Origin: AP-16 sp963755055
Lineage (GTDB): Bacteria; Pseudomonadota; Alphaproteobacteria; Rhizobiales; Xanthobacteraceae
Length of the DNA: 64,000 nucleotides
Reading direction: 5' to 3'
Assembly (NCBI GenBank): GCA_963755055.1
Contig: CAVWIS010000027.1
Coordinates: 248,001 to 312,000, forward strand
Shown here: positions 63,468 through 64,000 of the stretch, one piece after another
How the letters are laid out: the number at the start of each line of letters is the position of its first letter
Numbering within the stretch: the first letter of the stretch is position 1
Program-made: the position numbers and the translations under genes
Notes under the pieces: generated by a model
The model's database searches: none
Seen by the model: only the letters and a program-made list of their open reading frames with translations
Told to the model about the DNA's origin: nothing

Positions 63468-64000
63468 TCACCGCATGAATCCGGCAAGCTCCGCCGACGG
63501 CAGCGAGGTGCCGACGTAGTCGAACGTTCCCTTGTCCTTCACTTCCCGGGCGGCGGCGACGAGGCCGCTCATCGCGGCGCGATAGAGCGAGGTGGCGAGG
63601 CTGATCCGGCGCACGCCCGCGGCTTCCAGCTCGGCGACGGAGAACGATTTCCCCGGAATGCCGACCATGAAATTGAACGGTTTTGAGATCGCCGCGCACA
63701 CCGCCTTCACCGCGGCGAGGTCGGGCAGGCCGGGCGCCATCAGGACCTCGGCGCCCGCCTCCTCGTAGGCCTTGAGGCGCTTGATCGCGTCGTCGAGATC
63801 GGTGTTGCCGCGCAGATAACCTTCGGCGCGCGCGGTGAGCAGGAACGGGAAGCCGACCTTGCGCGTCGCCTCGACGGCGGCGGCGACGCGATCGGTCGCC
63901 TCGCCGATGTCGAAGAGCGGCTTGTCCTTGGGGCGTCCGGGCCTTGCGTCCTCGATGGTCGCGCCGACGAGGCCGGCGGCGGCGGCCTGACGGTAGGTCT
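63468..64000 (-). CDS. Isocitrate lyase/PEP mutase family protein (3' part)
   Basis: The gene runs off the window at 64000; about 177 C-terminal residues are present. Visible: GATIEDARPG (family motif region), FLLTARAEGYLRGNTDLDDAIKRLKAYEEAGAEVLMAPGL, KPFNFMVGIPGKSF and ISLATSLYRAAMSGL. It belongs to the oxaloacetate-decarboxylase-like/2-methylisocitrate-lyase-like group that acts on C-C or C-P bonds of small acids. The catalytic loop with KxxG/C-x-x lies outside the window. Confidence 0.85.
   Translation of the reverse strand, partial: TYRQAAAAGLVGATIEDARPGRPKDKPLFDIGEATDRVAAAVEATRKVGFPFLLTARAEGYLRGNTDLDDAIKRLKAYEEAGAEVLMAPGLPDLAAVKAVCAAISKPFNFMVGIPGKSFSVAELEAAGVRRISLATSLYRAAMSGLVAAAREVKDKGTFDYVGTSLPSAELAGFMR

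Noticed and set aside
61555..63519. 654-codon plus-strand frame opposite the kup gene
   Set aside because: His/Asp/Arg-rich shadow of a 12-helix membrane protein; all Kup signatures are on the minus strand.

Overview
The window looks like chromosomal DNA from a high-GC soil or rhizosphere alphaproteobacterium of the Hyphomicrobiales (Bradyrhizobium/Xanthobacteraceae-like). This is inferred from codon bias, the palindromic intergenic repeats (GGGCAAATCGCC and CCGGAAAAGTGGA types) and the gene families present. No rRNA, tRNA, CRISPR array, intact transposase or phage gene was found. The region reads as accessory genome: catabolic and signalling genes mixed with gene remnants, duplications and short mobile repeats.

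Layout. 0-10 kb: a zinc-binding CZB protein, a secreted beta/gamma-crystallin protein, a TRAP solute-binding protein, a frame-broken Rieske oxygenase and a soluble lytic transglycosylase. 10-24 kb: an orphan double-glycine-leader peptide, an alpha/beta hydrolase plus LLM flavin oxidoreductase pair, an AraC regulator, a GFA-family enzyme, an ECF sigma factor, an EthD protein, an SDR, an inverted duplication carrying two double-glycine-leader peptides, a second LLM oxidoreductase, a toxin-antitoxin remnant, a second lytic transglycosylase and a second SDR. 24.7-30.4 kb: one very large TIR/TIR-like/nSTAND/TM/14xWD40 gene broken by about 13 frame changes. 30.4-35.5 kb: an acetyltransferase module bounded by a 171-bp direct repeat, then an amidohydrolase and an enolase-superfamily enzyme. 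35.7-40.3 kb: a divergent pair of caspase-fold proteins (one lacking the catalytic Cys and carrying a formylglycine-enzyme domain, one intact) and an OmpA-like protein.

40.5-44.1 kb is the most distinctive locus. It holds a 172-residue peptide whose last 77 residues carry all 16 cysteines in a Gly/Ala/Arg background, followed by a fused E1-like/YcaO cyclodehydratase and a truncated SagB-type dehydrogenase. Together these are the core of an azole-forming RiPP (TOMM) pathway.

44-48.8 kb: VOC, DUF4440-like, TMEM175-like, secreted acylphosphatase and TauE/SafE genes. 48.9-61.3 kb: an expanded family of BTAD/nucleotide-cyclase-like/AAA/TPR regulators. Two are near full length (each frame-broken, each with a substituted metal-binding Asp in the cyclase-like domain) and one is a split relic. 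They surround a branched-chain-type substrate-binding protein, small secreted proteins and a PQ-loop protein. 61.4-64 kb: a Kup potassium transporter and the 3' part of an isocitrate-lyase/PEP-mutase family gene that leaves the window.

Many frame breaks lie inside otherwise clean reading frames with few nonsense codons. They may be real decay or uncorrected indels, and this caveat applies to the Rieske, TIR-STAND, SagB and BTAD genes.
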